From Ectobacillus sp048976805 (GTDB lineage: Bacteria; Bacillota; Bacilli; Bacillales; Bacillaceae_G): a stretch of 63,729 nt of DNA. Location: assembly GCA_048976805.1 (NCBI GenBank), contig JBHGUR010000037.1, positions 1-63,729 on the forward strand, read 5' to 3'. The notes under the pieces are model-generated. The model was not told where the DNA came from. It worked only from the letters and a program-made list of their open reading frames with translations, and did no database searches. A program made the position numbers and the translations under genes. Positions 25,904 to 34,234 of this stretch are shown here, one piece after another. Each line of letters begins with the position of its first letter. The first letter of the stretch is position 1.

Positions 25904-26030
25904 ATTTTAATAAAGCCAATTGTATCACTAATTTTCTCCCATTTTAATCAATTTCATTTTAAAGTTTGTTTAAAAATTGCCTCCATAGAAAACAGTAATG
26001 GGGTAGAAAGCGAAAAGGAGTGTAAAAATA

Positions 26031-26447
26031 ATGGGGCTGAAAGAGAAAATTTTAACCGTTATGCAAAACCAACCAACCGGTATTTTGGCGACAATTCGCG
26101 ATAATAAACCGCACAGTTGCTTTATGATATTTTTCCATGAAGATTTAACATTGTATGCTGCAACGGACAAACAATCAAAAAAGCTGGAAGATATCAAGCA
26201 AAACCCCTCTGTTCACGTTCTTATCGGGCGTGAAAAAAAAGAATGGGATAAAGAATTTATTGAAATAGAGGGCAACGCTACAGTAGAAGATAATGCAGAA
26301 ATGAAACAAAGGTTTTGGAATGATGATCTGCGGCGCTGGCTGAATGGCCCTGCTGACCCGAATTATGTGCTCTTGAAAATTATGCCTTCCCGTATTTATT
26401 ACGTCAATAAAACCGGGGCCGTGAACCCGGAAGTATTAAGCCTATGA
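26031..26447 (+). CDS. Pyridoxamine 5'-phosphate oxidase family / general stress protein
   Basis: A 138-aa single-domain FMN-binding split-barrel protein: GILATIRDNKPHSCFMIFFH for the first strands, LYAATDKQSKKLEDIKQNPS for the FMN phosphate loop, and EIEGNATVEDN in the barrel. It resembles B. subtilis YdaG-like general stress proteins. AAAAGGAG lies 12 nt before the ATG. No clear sigma-B promoter is seen upstream, although GTTTGTTTAAA is present at 25965-25975. Substrate unknown. Confidence 0.88.
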   Translation: MGLKEKILTVMQNQPTGILATIRDNKPHSCFMIFFHEDLTLYAATDKQSKKLEDIKQNPSVHVLIGREKKEWDKEFIEIEGNATVEDNAEMKQRFWNDDLRRWLNGPADPNYVLLKIMPSRIYYVNKTGAVNPEVLSL

Positions 26448-26549
26448 TATAACAGAGAGAAATACAAATTGAACATATATAGAAATTTTATGGCGATGGT
26501 ACTGTTTTATTAGCCATATAAGCGAAAAGCAGGCCGGGCTTCCTTGTCT

Positions 26550-26574
26550 AAGCCCCTTTATAGAAAGGGGCTTA
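26550..26574 (+). terminator. Terminator after the oxidase-family gene
   Basis: AAGCCCCTTTATAGAAAGGGGCTT followed by ATTTATTT. Confidence 0.7.
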
Positions 26575-26697
26575 TTTATTTCAAAAAAAATGTGTTTTTT
26601 ACCTAAAAAAGTATGGAACTTTTTTATTTCACTGTTATATAATAGTACTAACTTAAATATACTGTATTAAAACAGGAAAACGGGAGGAGAACTGAAA

Positions 26698-26844
26698 ATG
26701 AAAAGAGAAGAACGCAAAAACATGATTGAGTTTATCGAGAAAAAGAAGGGGATTGGCCGCGACCAGTTAATGTTCATGACGGATGAAGAGGTAGAGCACA
26801 TTTACAACGTTACGTACTTCATGTATGAAGAAATTGCTGAATAA
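26698..26844 (+). CDS. BH0509 family small protein
   Basis: ATG 26698 to TAA 26844 encodes 48 aa, starting MKREERKNMIEFIEKKKGIG and ending VTYFMYEEIAE. It matches the BH0509 family of very small Bacillus proteins, in which the ERKNMIEFIE block and the EVEHIYNxTYFMYEE block are conserved. Function is unknown. GGGAGGAG lies 9 nt upstream and a strong terminator follows directly, so it is a monocistronic gene. Confidence 0.85.
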   Translation: MKREERKNMIEFIEKKKGIGRDQLMFMTDEEVEHIYNVTYFMYEEIAE

Positions 26845-26848
26845 CAGA

Positions 26849-26880
26849 ACGAGCACGGGCAAATTGCCCGTGCTCGTTTC
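26849..26880 (+). terminator. Terminator of the BH0509-type gene
   Basis: AACGAGCACGGGCAAATTGC pairs with the following CCGTGCTCGTT, then TTC; an almost loop-free long stem. Confidence 0.85.
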
Positions 26881-26957
26881 ATTAGCTGTATATTTTCCCT
26901 TCGTTCAAGGCAATATTAGCAAAAAAAATTTGCTTGCTCTAATTCTAAAAGCAACGC

Positions 26958-27566
26958 TCATACACGATTTTGTTTTACCTTTTTGAAAAAGAAAAAATAA
27001 ATAAACCAAACGATCCCAACAAATCCGCTCAGCGCTACAACATAGGAACCGTAATGATGAACATAATACTGCATATATCTCCAATTTTCCCCTAGCTTTA
27101 CGCCTAACGTAACGAAAAGCCCGACCCAAATGAAAGCGCCCGTATAAGCATATAAACAAAACTTTCTCAAGCTTAAATCAGATAAACCTGCAAAATAGGC
27201 AGTTAAATGGCGCACTCCTGGCAAAAAATAACCAATCATCAATAAAAACGGCCCGTACTTCTCGAACAATTCATGCGTACGTTGTATTTTTTCCTCTGTA
27301 ATCCCCAGCCTTGAACCGTATTTCTTTAAAACCGGCAATCCTAGCCTCAGCCCCAAAATGTAGCTAACCGTAATACCAAGCAGCGCCCCTAGCATACCGC
27401 TTAAAAGCGCGGTTATGTAAGTCATATTCCCGCGAGAAACATTGTAGCCGACAAATGTAAGCACCACTTCATCCGGTACCGGAATCCCGACAATTCCTGC
27501 AGCTAACACAACGATAAGGCCTAAATAACCGTAGTGCAAGATTAATTCACTTAAATAATGTTCCAT
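26958..27566 (-). CDS. DedA family membrane protein
   Basis: A 202-aa protein from ATG 27566, where MEHYLSELILHYGYLGL begins; five more in-frame residues exist upstream without a better ribosome site. DedA signatures are present: GIVGIPVPDEVVLTFVGYN (the E of the first half) and FLPGVRHLTAYFAGLS (the R of the second). DedA proteins are lipid scramblases or flippases acting on undecaprenyl phosphate or phosphatidylethanolamine in bacteria. Four to five membrane helices are predicted. The exact lipid is not known here. Confidence 0.92.
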   Translation of the reverse strand: MEHYLSELILHYGYLGLIVVLAAGIVGIPVPDEVVLTFVGYNVSRGNMTYITALLSGMLGALLGITVSYILGLRLGLPVLKKYGSRLGITEEKIQRTHELFEKYGPFLLMIGYFLPGVRHLTAYFAGLSDLSLRKFCLYAYTGAFIWVGLFVTLGVKLGENWRYMQYYVHHYGSYVVALSGFVGIVWFIYFFFFKKVKQNRV

Positions 27567-27748
27567 ACGCCAGCACCACACATTCTAAATTACTGCACTT
27601 ACAACGCATTGTCTCATTCTATTTTATCCAGCAAAAACAGACTATAACACCGTTGTTTGCGAAAGCTTTATTCTATCTGCACTATTATATCATTTATCTA
27701 AAAAACTCCATAATCCTATATTTAATACAAAGGCTACCCTAAAAAATA

Positions 27749-27994
27749 ATCTGTGTTAAACGTTAGTGTTGATGTAACCCCTTATTTTTAAGAGGGGGAG
27801 AGTGCTCCCGGCCGTATATCGTAACAGTCAGGGCCTAGTTCTGCCTCGTCCAAAGGAAAACCAGGGGGAGAAGATAAGCGCGGGTTGCAATGTCTGCATA
27901 GCCGTGATGTACAGACGTACGTGATATAAAAATCAACATCGGCCTACCCTAGATTTTTTATCTATCGTGGTGCAAGTTATATTCTTGCATGGAT
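27749..27994 (-). repeat. Family B element (B1), right terminus lost
   Basis: It begins ATCTGTGTTAAACGTTAGTG (first two bases changed), contains GAGAGTGCTCCCGGCCGTAT and CGTCCAAAGGAAAACCAG, and reaches AATCAACATCGGCCTACCC. Instead of TTAACAGAGCC, it continues into about 60 bp (TTTTTTATCTATCGTGGTGC) shared with B3, then meets A4. Confidence 0.85.
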
Positions 27995-28121
27995 GTCTCT
28001 GTTAAAGGCTCATGTTGATTTGGAACGAAAGGCGGCGACTCTAGCGGGAAAAGCGGCTCAGCCCCGCCCGCAGAAAGCGTCCGCCTGTAGTGAAACATCA
28101 ACAATCACGTTTAACAGAGCC
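27995..28121 (+). repeat. Family A element (A4), shortest copy
   Basis: A 127-bp element, GTCTCTGTTAAAGG to CGTTTAACAGAGCC, abutting B1. No target duplication is visible. Between 28122 and 28258 nothing further is seen. Confidence 0.85.
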
Positions 28122-28258
28122 AAATAAAAAAACAATACATGAAGCAATGATAAGTTCTTAAATCCAGCTGCTTAAGCACCCTTGCTTTTCTATAATATCC
28201 CCTTCCTTTATCGCTCATATGGCAGAAAAGCACCCTTATAAAAATTCCCTTTTTATAT

Positions 28259-28299
28259 AAAAAACCTCCTTCTCCAATGGGGAAAGAGGTTTTTGCCCA
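28259..28299 (-). terminator. Terminator of the DMT permease gene
   Basis: Minus-strand AAAAACCTCTTTCCCC and GGAGAAGGAGGTTTTTT form a stem followed by TTTTATAT. Confidence 0.75.
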
Positions 28300-28311
28300 A
28301 AATCTACTTCC

Positions 28312-29265
28312 TTAAGCTACGTTCCTATGCTCCTTCTGTTTATCCGCCTTCTCTTGTTGAGCACGATTTACGATAACAATGCCGGAGCCTACGCAAGCTA
28401 ATCCGACAAGAACAAACGAATGGATTTCTTCTCCCAAAATTAGGCTGGAAAGCATAACGCCAAATACCGGAATAAGGAACATATACATCGATACCTTTCC
28501 GACTTTGTTATACTTCATGACCGTATTCCATATTAAAAAGCCAGCTGCTGATAGAAACGATAAATACAGCAGCATCAGCATCGCCTTCATATCAAAAGAA
28601 AATGGCAGCGGCCCGGCCTGCCAGGTTCCGATCATAAGCAGCCCGAAAGCGCCGAAAATCATTTGATATGCGGTCAAATAGCCAACATCTATTTTGCGGC
28701 TGCCCTCTTTTGCCAAAATGTTACCATATGAATACAAAAGAGCCGCCATCAGCAATAATAGCTCACCGATGCCGAAATTCAATTCCAGCTTCCCTCTCGT
28801 TAAATTGACAACAATCACCCCGACAAAGCCGATAAACAAACCAATCGCCTTCCGTATATTCAAAGCATCATCCCTATACAGAAAATGCGCCAAAACAATT
28901 TGAAAAAATGACGAAGCCCCAGAAATAATCGCTCCTTGAATGCCCGTGCTATAGCTCATCCCAATATAAAAACAGACATACTGCAAAAACGTCTGAAACA
29001 ACCCGATTTTTATAATCTCCCCGGCCGTTTTCGCTTTAAATACCATACTTTTACCAAGAATTGTAAAAAAAGCAACAATCATTATGCCTGCCAATAAAAA
29101 ACGGTAGCCGGCAAATAAAATTTGCTCCCCGATTTCTTGCGGCTCTATTTGCAGCTCTTCATAGCTCAACTTAATGAACGGAAACGCACTTCCCCATAAA
29201 AATGTCGCAAATACTGCTGAAACAAACACCCCTAACGGATGCGTAAAAAATTGCTGTGCCCTCAT
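28312..29265 (-). CDS. EamA family drug/metabolite (DMT) permease
   Basis: A 317-aa protein from ATG 29265 (GAAAGGAAG upstream; a reading to 29343 has no site). It has ten helices in two EamA halves: FATFLWGSAFPFIKLSYEEL opens the first, and LLLMAALLYSYGNILAKEGS opens the second, with LSAAGFLIWNTVMKYNKVG in the repeat. The C-terminus is hydrophilic (QQEKADKQKEHRN). It is an exporter or importer of small molecules; the substrate cannot be named. Confidence 0.9.
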   Translation of the reverse strand: MRAQQFFTHPLGVFVSAVFATFLWGSAFPFIKLSYEELQIEPQEIGEQILFAGYRFLLAGIMIVAFFTILGKSMVFKAKTAGEIIKIGLFQTFLQYVCFYIGMSYSTGIQGAIISGASSFFQIVLAHFLYRDDALNIRKAIGLFIGFVGVIVVNLTRGKLELNFGIGELLLLMAALLYSYGNILAKEGSRKIDVGYLTAYQMIFGAFGLLMIGTWQAGPLPFSFDMKAMLMLLYLSFLSAAGFLIWNTVMKYNKVGKVSMYMFLIPVFGVMLSSLILGEEIHSFVLVGLACVGSGIVIVNRAQQEKADKQKEHRNVA

Positions 29266-29450
29266 TTGCTGTCTTCCTTTCCGCACAAGCTTGCATTTTT
29301 TAAAACAATATCTAGTTATAACAAAACTAGGCATAAAACTCAACTAAATCCTCTTGCCCCTTCCGATTTTCTTCCTAGCAGCGTAAATCTATGGTATACT
29401 AAAGCATATAATACAAAAAACACATTTAGCCTTTTAACCTTTAGTAATAT

Positions 29451-29474
29451 GCTGCCGTCCAATTGGATGGCAGC
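29451..29474 (+). promoter_or_regulatory. Hairpin in the leader of the metal ATPase gene
   Basis: GCTGCCGTCCAATTGGATGG continues CAGC to give a 24-nt near-perfect palindrome 70 nt before ATG 29545. A TATACT -10-like element lies at 29394-29399. It could be an operator or an RNA hairpin; there is no T-run after it. Confidence 0.4.
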
Positions 29475-29544
29475 TTTCGTGCTTTATAAGGGCAGCGATT
29501 TTGATTATTTTTCTCATTATGAGACGAAGGAGAGGAAAGATAAT

Positions 29545-31470
29545 ATGAATTCTCAAGCAAAAGCAATTGTCCAACAGGAAACAACTCAATCAGCTTCTTT
29601 TATGGAGAATTTCCGTAAACACTATGAATTAATTTTCGCCATTGCTTCAGGCGTGTTTATTCTAGCAGGCTGGCTGCTTGATAAAGCCGGGTATGCAGCA
29701 GCATCTGTCAGCTTTTTTGTACTTGCATTTTTGGTCGGCGGTTACGCAAAAGCGAAAGAAGGGATTGAAGATACGATTGCAGAAAAAGACCTCAATGTGG
29801 AAATGCTCATGATTTTTGCCGCCATCGGTTCTGCAATCATTGGATACTGGGCGGAAGGAGCCATTTTGATTTTTATTTTCGCCTTAAGCGGCGCCTTGGA
29901 AACATATACGATGAGCAAAAGCCAAAAGGAAATTTCCGCTCTTTTAGACCTTCAGCCGGAGGAGGCATTGCGCATTTCAAACGGCACGGAAGAAAAAGTC
30001 GCGGTACAGGAGTTGCAAATTGGCGACATCATTCTTGTAAAGCCGGGTGAACGCATCCCCGCAGACGGAATGATTGTAAAAGGCGAAACGAATATCGATG
30101 AATCAACTATTACCGGCGAACCGATTCCAAACGAAAAGAAACACGGCGATGAAATCTTTGCAGGAACTGTAAACTTACGCGGCTCAATTGAAGTGCGCAT
30201 CACTAAGCATAGCGACCAAACATTGTTCCAAAAAATTATCCGCCTCGTGCAAAGCGCACAAAGTGAAAAATCGCCTTCGCAGCTATTCATTGAAAAATTT
30301 GAAGGAACCTATGTAAAAGCGGTGCTTGTTGTCGTGGCGCTCATGATGTTTGTTCCCCATTACGCGCTAGGTTGGAGCTGGACCGAAACATTTTACCGCG
30401 CGATGATTTTACTCGTTGTCGCGTCTCCTTGCGCTCTCGTTGCCTCCATTACGCCGGCAACATTATCGGCCATTTCCAACGGAGCGCGCCACGGCATTTT
30501 ATTTAAAGGGGGCGTCCATTTAGAGCGGCTTGCTTCTTTAAAAGCAATCGCCTTTGATAAAACCGGAACATTGACAAAAGGAAAACCTGATGTGACGGAT
30601 GTGCATGTCCGCGAAGACATGACTGAAGCGGAGGCAATGCAAATTATCGCTTCTATTGAAAATCACTCCACACATCCGCTCGCTGAAGCAATTGTAAGGT
30701 ATACAAAATCATTCTATGGGGTTGAACTCCTAAATCCGGATAAAGTTGAGGATGTTACAGGTTTTGGTTTGAAGGGAGCGTTAAATGGCCTTGACTATAA
30801 AATCGGCAAAGCGGACTTTATAGGGGAACAAGCAAAAACATTTAAAGGCGCTATTTCAGAACAGCTTGCAGGCGAAGGAAAAACGCTCGTTTATTTAAGC
30901 GACAGCAAAGGCGTTGCGGCAGTTGTCGCCCTTAAAGATACTCTCCGCCAAGAAACAATAAACGCCATTCACGAATTGAACAGCCTTGGCGTAAAAACCA
31001 TTATGATTACAGGAGATAATGAGCAAACCGCTAAAGCAATCGCGGCAGAAAGCGGCATTTCCGAGTACTATGCCTCCTGCCTGCCTGAGGCGAAAGTGGA
31101 TACAGTAAAAGAGTTAAAAACAAAATATGAATCTGTAGCGATGGTCGGGGACGGAATTAATGATGCGCCCGCACTCGCAACCGCAAGCGTAGGGGTTGCC
31201 ATGGGCGAAGGCACGGATGTTGCCCTTGAAACAGCTGACGTTGTATTAATGAAAAATGAGCTGTCCCGCCTGGCGCAAGCAATTCGATTATCCAAACGCA
31301 TGAACCAAATTGTAAAGCAAAATATCATATTTTCCCTATCCATCATTGCATTATTAATCTGCTCCAATTTCCTGCAATTTCTGGCGCTTCCGTTCGGTGT
31401 TATCGGACATGAAGGAAGCACCATTTTAGTCATTCTAAATGGGCTGCGCCTTTTAAAATCGAATGAATAA
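29545..31470 (+). CDS. zosA: Metal-transporting P1B-type ATPase (ZosA/PfeT-like)
   Basis: A 641-aa heavy-metal ATPase from ATG 29545 (AAGGAGAGG upstream); an open frame to 29239 lacks the family N-terminus and is rejected. Motifs are the actuator TGEP, the membrane metal site SPCALVASITPATLSA, the phosphorylation site DKTGTLTKG, the HP pair in NHSTHPLAEAI, and the hinge GDGINDAPAL. There is no N-terminal HMA domain. SPC-type members without HMA close to B. subtilis ZosA (PfeT) export Fe(II) or import zinc; which metal is moved here is uncertain. Confidence 0.92.
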   Translation: MNSQAKAIVQQETTQSASFMENFRKHYELIFAIASGVFILAGWLLDKAGYAAASVSFFVLAFLVGGYAKAKEGIEDTIAEKDLNVEMLMIFAAIGSAIIGYWAEGAILIFIFALSGALETYTMSKSQKEISALLDLQPEEALRISNGTEEKVAVQELQIGDIILVKPGERIPADGMIVKGETNIDESTITGEPIPNEKKHGDEIFAGTVNLRGSIEVRITKHSDQTLFQKIIRLVQSAQSEKSPSQLFIEKFEGTYVKAVLVVVALMMFVPHYALGWSWTETFYRAMILLVVASPCALVASITPATLSAISNGARHGILFKGGVHLERLASLKAIAFDKTGTLTKGKPDVTDVHVREDMTEAEAMQIIASIENHSTHPLAEAIVRYTKSFYGVELLNPDKVEDVTGFGLKGALNGLDYKIGKADFIGEQAKTFKGAISEQLAGEGKTLVYLSDSKGVAAVVALKDTLRQETINAIHELNSLGVKTIMITGDNEQTAKAIAAESGISEYYASCLPEAKVDTVKELKTKYESVAMVGDGINDAPALATASVGVAMGEGTDVALETADVVLMKNELSRLAQAIRLSKRMNQIVKQNIIFSLSIIALLICSNFLQFLALPFGVIGHEGSTILVILNGLRLLKSNE

Positions 31471-31476
31471 AATATT

Positions 31477-31502
31477 AAAAGCCCCTAGGTATAGGGGCTT
31501 TT
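31477..31502. terminator. Bidirectional terminator after the metal ATPase gene
   Basis: AAAAGCCCCTAGGTATAGGGGCTTTT, 7 nt after the stop and close to the end of the converging small gene. Confidence 0.85.
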
Positions 31503-31509
31503 GCCGTCT

Positions 31510-31629
31510 TTAATGATAATCGTTGCTGCCGTTGGCGCTTCCGCTCGTTTTATGCTTCGGCTGTGAGCTGCTATGCTGCTTTCGTTGGTTTTTATCATTC
31601 TTGTTATTGCCGTGTCTTCCTTTTGGCAT
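31510..31629 (-). CDS. Small basic hydrophilic protein, 39 aa
   Basis: ATG 31629 to TAA 31510, with AGGAGGG 8 nt before the start. The protein is MPKGRHGNNKNDKNQRKQHS followed by SSQPKHKTSGSANGSNDYH. It has no hydrophobic core and is rich in Asn, Lys, His, Ser and Gln. Such composition is seen among minor small acid-soluble spore proteins and coat-associated peptides, but it matches none that I can recall. The strong ribosome site and the bidirectional terminator support a real gene. Confidence 0.65.
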   Translation of the reverse strand: MPKGRHGNNKNDKNQRKQHSSSQPKHKTSGSANGSNDYH

Positions 31630-31681
31630 GTTGTGGCCCTCCTAAATATAAAGTATTACGTCTATAGTATGAAAAGAAGAG

Positions 31682-32542
31682 CTACTTTTTATGATGGGAA
31701 TCCTTGCCGTGTATCCGGTAGCAGTTTAACAAGGCATTGATTTCTCCGCCAAGCAAAATGACCCATGCGGTTAAGTAAAACCACAGCATTAAAATAATGA
31801 TAGCCCCTAAACCGCCGTACGTATCAGCATAATTTCCAAAGCGCTCCACATAAAAAGCAAACAAATACGATACTAAAATCCAGCCGATAGACGCGAACAA
31901 TGCGCCTGACACCACTTCTTTCGGGCGTACTTTGCGGTTTGGGGCAAACTTGTATAAAAATGAGAATACAACAAACAGCACAAGAAAACTCAAAAACAAG
32001 CGGAAAACCTTCCAACCGAACTTGAATCCGTCTGATAACCCAAGCGCTTGCGCAATCGTTTTTCCGATCAGGTTTCCAAATACCGGGAGCACAAGCGCAA
32101 ATACGATAACAAAAACCATCGATAGCGTCAAAACAATCGATAGCACCCGCGTGATATAAAACGGCCTTGTTTCTTTAATATCATATGCCTTATTGAATGC
32201 ATTCATAATCGCATTGATTCCATTGGAAGCCGCCCAAATCGTTCCCAAAATCCCGAATGACAGCAGCCCACCATTTTCTTTTTGCAGCACTTTTTTTATA
32301 TTACCCTCAAGCAAATCCATCGCGTCAGCCGGCGCATATTCTCTTAAAAGCTTCAGTACATCCTCTGTTTCAATCGGAAGATATCCAATCATCGTCATTA
32401 AAAAGACTAGCGCGGGAAATAAGGAAAGCAAGAAAAAATAGGCGAGCTGGGAAGCCAGACCCGCCACATCATCATCTCTTGTCCGTACATATAAATCCCT
32501 GAGGAATGTTGCGATGCTGTGTATTCTTATGTTGGATAACAT
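31682..32542 (-). CDS. yfkH: YihY/BrkB family membrane protein (YfkH)
   Basis: A 286-aa protein with six helices from ATG 32542 (an in-frame GTG at 32551 is less likely; AGCAGGTG lies before the ATG). Family features are DDVAGLASQLAYFFLLSLFP near the N-terminus, GTIWAASNGINAIMNAFNKA, and the C-terminal YGGLGAIIILMLWFYLTAWV. The old annotation as ribonuclease BN is not supported. It follows the YtxH gene closely, in the B. subtilis yfkH-yfkJ order. Role unknown. Confidence 0.92.
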   Translation of the reverse strand: MLSNIRIHSIATFLRDLYVRTRDDDVAGLASQLAYFFLLSLFPALVFLMTMIGYLPIETEDVLKLLREYAPADAMDLLEGNIKKVLQKENGGLLSFGILGTIWAASNGINAIMNAFNKAYDIKETRPFYITRVLSIVLTLSMVFVIVFALVLPVFGNLIGKTIAQALGLSDGFKFGWKVFRLFLSFLVLFVVFSFLYKFAPNRKVRPKEVVSGALFASIGWILVSYLFAFYVERFGNYADTYGGLGAIIILMLWFYLTAWVILLGGEINALLNCYRIHGKDSHHKK

Positions 32543-32555
32543 AGCTTTCACCTGC

Positions 32556-33119
32556 TTAGACGGTTTGCTTCTTCTCTTGCTCTTCTGCCTTTTCTTCTAG
32601 TAATGCTTCGCCCTTCAGTTCTTCTGCTGTTATCTGTTCCATTTGCACCTCATCCGGCTGCTCCATCACAGGCTCGCTCGCTTTTGCCGCTGCCGGCTCA
32701 GTTTCCGGATTTAACTCCTCTGTACTAGGAACTGCTGCTTGCGGCTCTTCTGCCTTCGCTTCTTCTATAGCTTGTCCTTCATTCTTTTCTTTTAATTCCT
32801 GTTTCTTTTTGTTAAAAATATCCCGTGTTTCTTTTAATGTTTCCATCACAGCCGGAGTTAGCTTTTTGAACTCCTCTACCTTTTCCTTTACGAGCTTAAG
32901 GTCGGCAAGCTCCCGTCCCTTCGTTCCGACAACATGCACGCCTTCTTTCATGCGCTCTTTTAGCGGGACGGAACTTTGGCGGATTTCAACCATCTTTGTT
33001 TTCGCTTTGCGGACATTGCTTGCAACCATCTTGCGGTTTTCCTTCTTCAACATTGTTACGGCTGCGCCTACAGCTACACCAATTGCAATGTTTCTTACGA
33101 TTGTATTTTTGTTTTCCAT
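32556..33119 (-). CDS. YtxH domain-containing protein
   Basis: A 187-aa protein from ATG 33119 (AAAGGG and GAAGG upstream). A glycine-type membrane helix opens it (NTIVRNIAIGVAVGAAVTML), followed by a basic stretch (KKENRKMVASNVRKAKTKMV), the usual YtxH pattern, then a long Glu/Ala-rich helical tail (ETEPAAAKASEPVMEQPDEV) that is probably disordered. B. subtilis yfkI occupies this position. A general stress role is known for YtxH itself. It sits 14 nt before yfkH. Confidence 0.75.
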   Translation of the reverse strand: MENKNTIVRNIAIGVAVGAAVTMLKKENRKMVASNVRKAKTKMVEIRQSSVPLKERMKEGVHVVGTKGRELADLKLVKEKVEEFKKLTPAVMETLKETRDIFNKKKQELKEKNEGQAIEEAKAEEPQAAVPSTEELNPETEPAAAKASEPVMEQPDEVQMEQITAEELKGEALLEEKAEEQEKKQTV

Positions 33120-33150
33120 ACATCCTTCACCCTTTCGTTTATATGAAAAT

Positions 33151-33615
33151 TTAAATACCTCGTTCATTTCGGATAAATGCCAAAAGATGTTTGCATCCGT
33201 CCGTCACAAGCTCGTATACTTCCTGAAAGTTTCCTGTAAAATAAGGATCAGGAACATCCGTCCATTTCCCATCCGGAACAAACTCGGACAACCGCCCTAC
33301 GTATCCATTTGCAGTCCCAAAGCGCTGTATATCCTGCAAATTTTTGTTGTCCATTACAATCACATAATCAAACCTTGTTAAATCTTCTTTTTCTACTTGG
33401 CGTGCCCGAATTCCTTCATAAGAGATAGCGTTTTGTGTTAAAATTTTCCGCGTTCCTTCATGCGGCGCTTGGCCGATATGCCAATTTCCTGTCCCGGCCG
33501 AATCTACAACGATTTTATCTTCAAGCCCTTCTTTTTTCACAAGCTCGCGAAAAATGGCTTCTGCCATCGGCGAACGGCAAATGTTCCCAAGACAAACGAA
33601 CAATACATGTATCAT
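33151..33615 (-). CDS. yfkJ: Low-molecular-weight protein tyrosine phosphatase YfkJ
   Basis: A 154-aa phosphatase with the P-loop CLGNICRSP at residues 8-16 (CX5R) directly after the first strand, a following SAGTGNWHIG, and the general acid loop VPDPYFTG near residue 120, with DPY typical of the family. In B. subtilis YfkJ is a stress-linked tyrosine phosphatase. It lies 31 nt before the YtxH gene, forming the yfkJIH unit. Confidence 0.95.
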   Translation of the reverse strand: MIHVLFVCLGNICRSPMAEAIFRELVKKEGLEDKIVVDSAGTGNWHIGQAPHEGTRKILTQNAISYEGIRARQVEKEDLTRFDYVIVMDNKNLQDIQRFGTANGYVGRLSEFVPDGKWTDVPDPYFTGNFQEVYELVTDGCKHLLAFIRNERGI

Positions 33616-33778
33616 TCTTATTCTTCCTTTCTCGATGCATCGTTACATTTAGTATAGTCAATCCTCTTATAGTTATAAAGAAAATCATTGCAGTTTAAGG
33701 GCTCTGCAATAAATCCTTAACGAATGTTGCAAAAAAGATGTTAAGATAAGATTATGTCATATTGAAGGAGGAATCCCT

Positions 33779-34006
33779 TTGGATTTATCAGTGAAATCAC
33801 CGGAAAACATTGCGTATATGGTTGAAGCCATTAAGGAAAAGCTGCGCATGGTGAACGCAGGAGCGGTGCGCGCGGAAAACTTTAACGAAGACATGTATGA
33901 AGATCTTTGCGATATTTACGAACATGTGATGAAGCGCGAAACGTTCAGCATTAGCGAAATGCAGGCCATCACAGAAGAGCTCGGCGCTTTAATGAAGAAA
34001 AATTGA
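33779..34006 (+). CDS. yfkK: YfkK, DUF1128 family
   Basis: A 75-aa protein starting at TTG 33779 (GGAGGA 7 nt upstream). It is acidic and helical (SPENIAYMVEAIKEKLRMVN, then MYEDLCDIYEHVMKRETFSI) and matches DUF1128/YfkK. It is divergent from yfkJ, as in B. subtilis. Function unknown. Confidence 0.9.
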   Translation: MDLSVKSPENIAYMVEAIKEKLRMVNAGAVRAENFNEDMYEDLCDIYEHVMKRETFSISEMQAITEELGALMKKN

Positions 34007-34055
34007 AATATTTATATTTTTCCTGTATAGTAGAGAAGAAAAATTGAGAATGTAA

Positions 34056-34144
34056 TCCACAAGGGGAGCCAAAAAAGGCTGAGAGTGAACAATTTGTTCT
34101 GACCCTTCGAACCTGTTAGTTAATGCTAACGTAGGGATGTGGCT
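34056..34144 (+). ncRNA. TPP (thi-box) riboswitch
   Basis: Conserved thi-box parts in order: AGGGGAGC (as AAGGGGAGCC), GGCTGAGAGTG, GACCCTTCGAACCTG, TTAATGCTAAC and GTAGGGATGTGG, with P1 pairing CCAC to GTGG. It precedes thiT. Confidence 0.97.
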
Positions 34145-34152
34145 AAAGAATG

Positions 34153-34195
34153 AGGCAATATGGGACTCGTCTTAGACATCCTATATTGCCTTTTT
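34153..34195 (+). terminator. Riboswitch-controlled terminator of thiT
   Basis: AGGCAATAT-GGGA and TCC-TATATTGCCT form a stem followed by TTTTT, 9 nt after the aptamer; thus TPP probably stops transcription before thiT. Confidence 0.9.
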
Positions 34196-34234
34196 GCGCT
34201 TCCTTTGGGTTACAAAATAAAGGGGGAAACAGCT

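Noticed and set aside
25732..25905. 58-residue N-terminal extension of the Ca2+/H+ exchanger
   Set aside because: The residues come from repeat A3; similar peptides appear at every family A copy.
25960..26030. Sigma-B promoter for the oxidase-family gene
   Set aside because: GTTTAA and GGGTAG are present but 27 bp apart, too far for sigma-B.
29239..29544. Long N-terminal extension of the metal ATPase
   Set aside because: It covers the promoter and the leader hairpin and does not resemble an HMA domain.
31682..32542. Ribonuclease BN annotation for the YihY/BrkB protein
   Set aside because: The family was once named so, but it is a membrane protein with no nuclease residues.
34160..34234. 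ATG start of ThiT at 34160
   Set aside because: It lies within the riboswitch terminator stem; the TTG at 34235 has the ribosome site.
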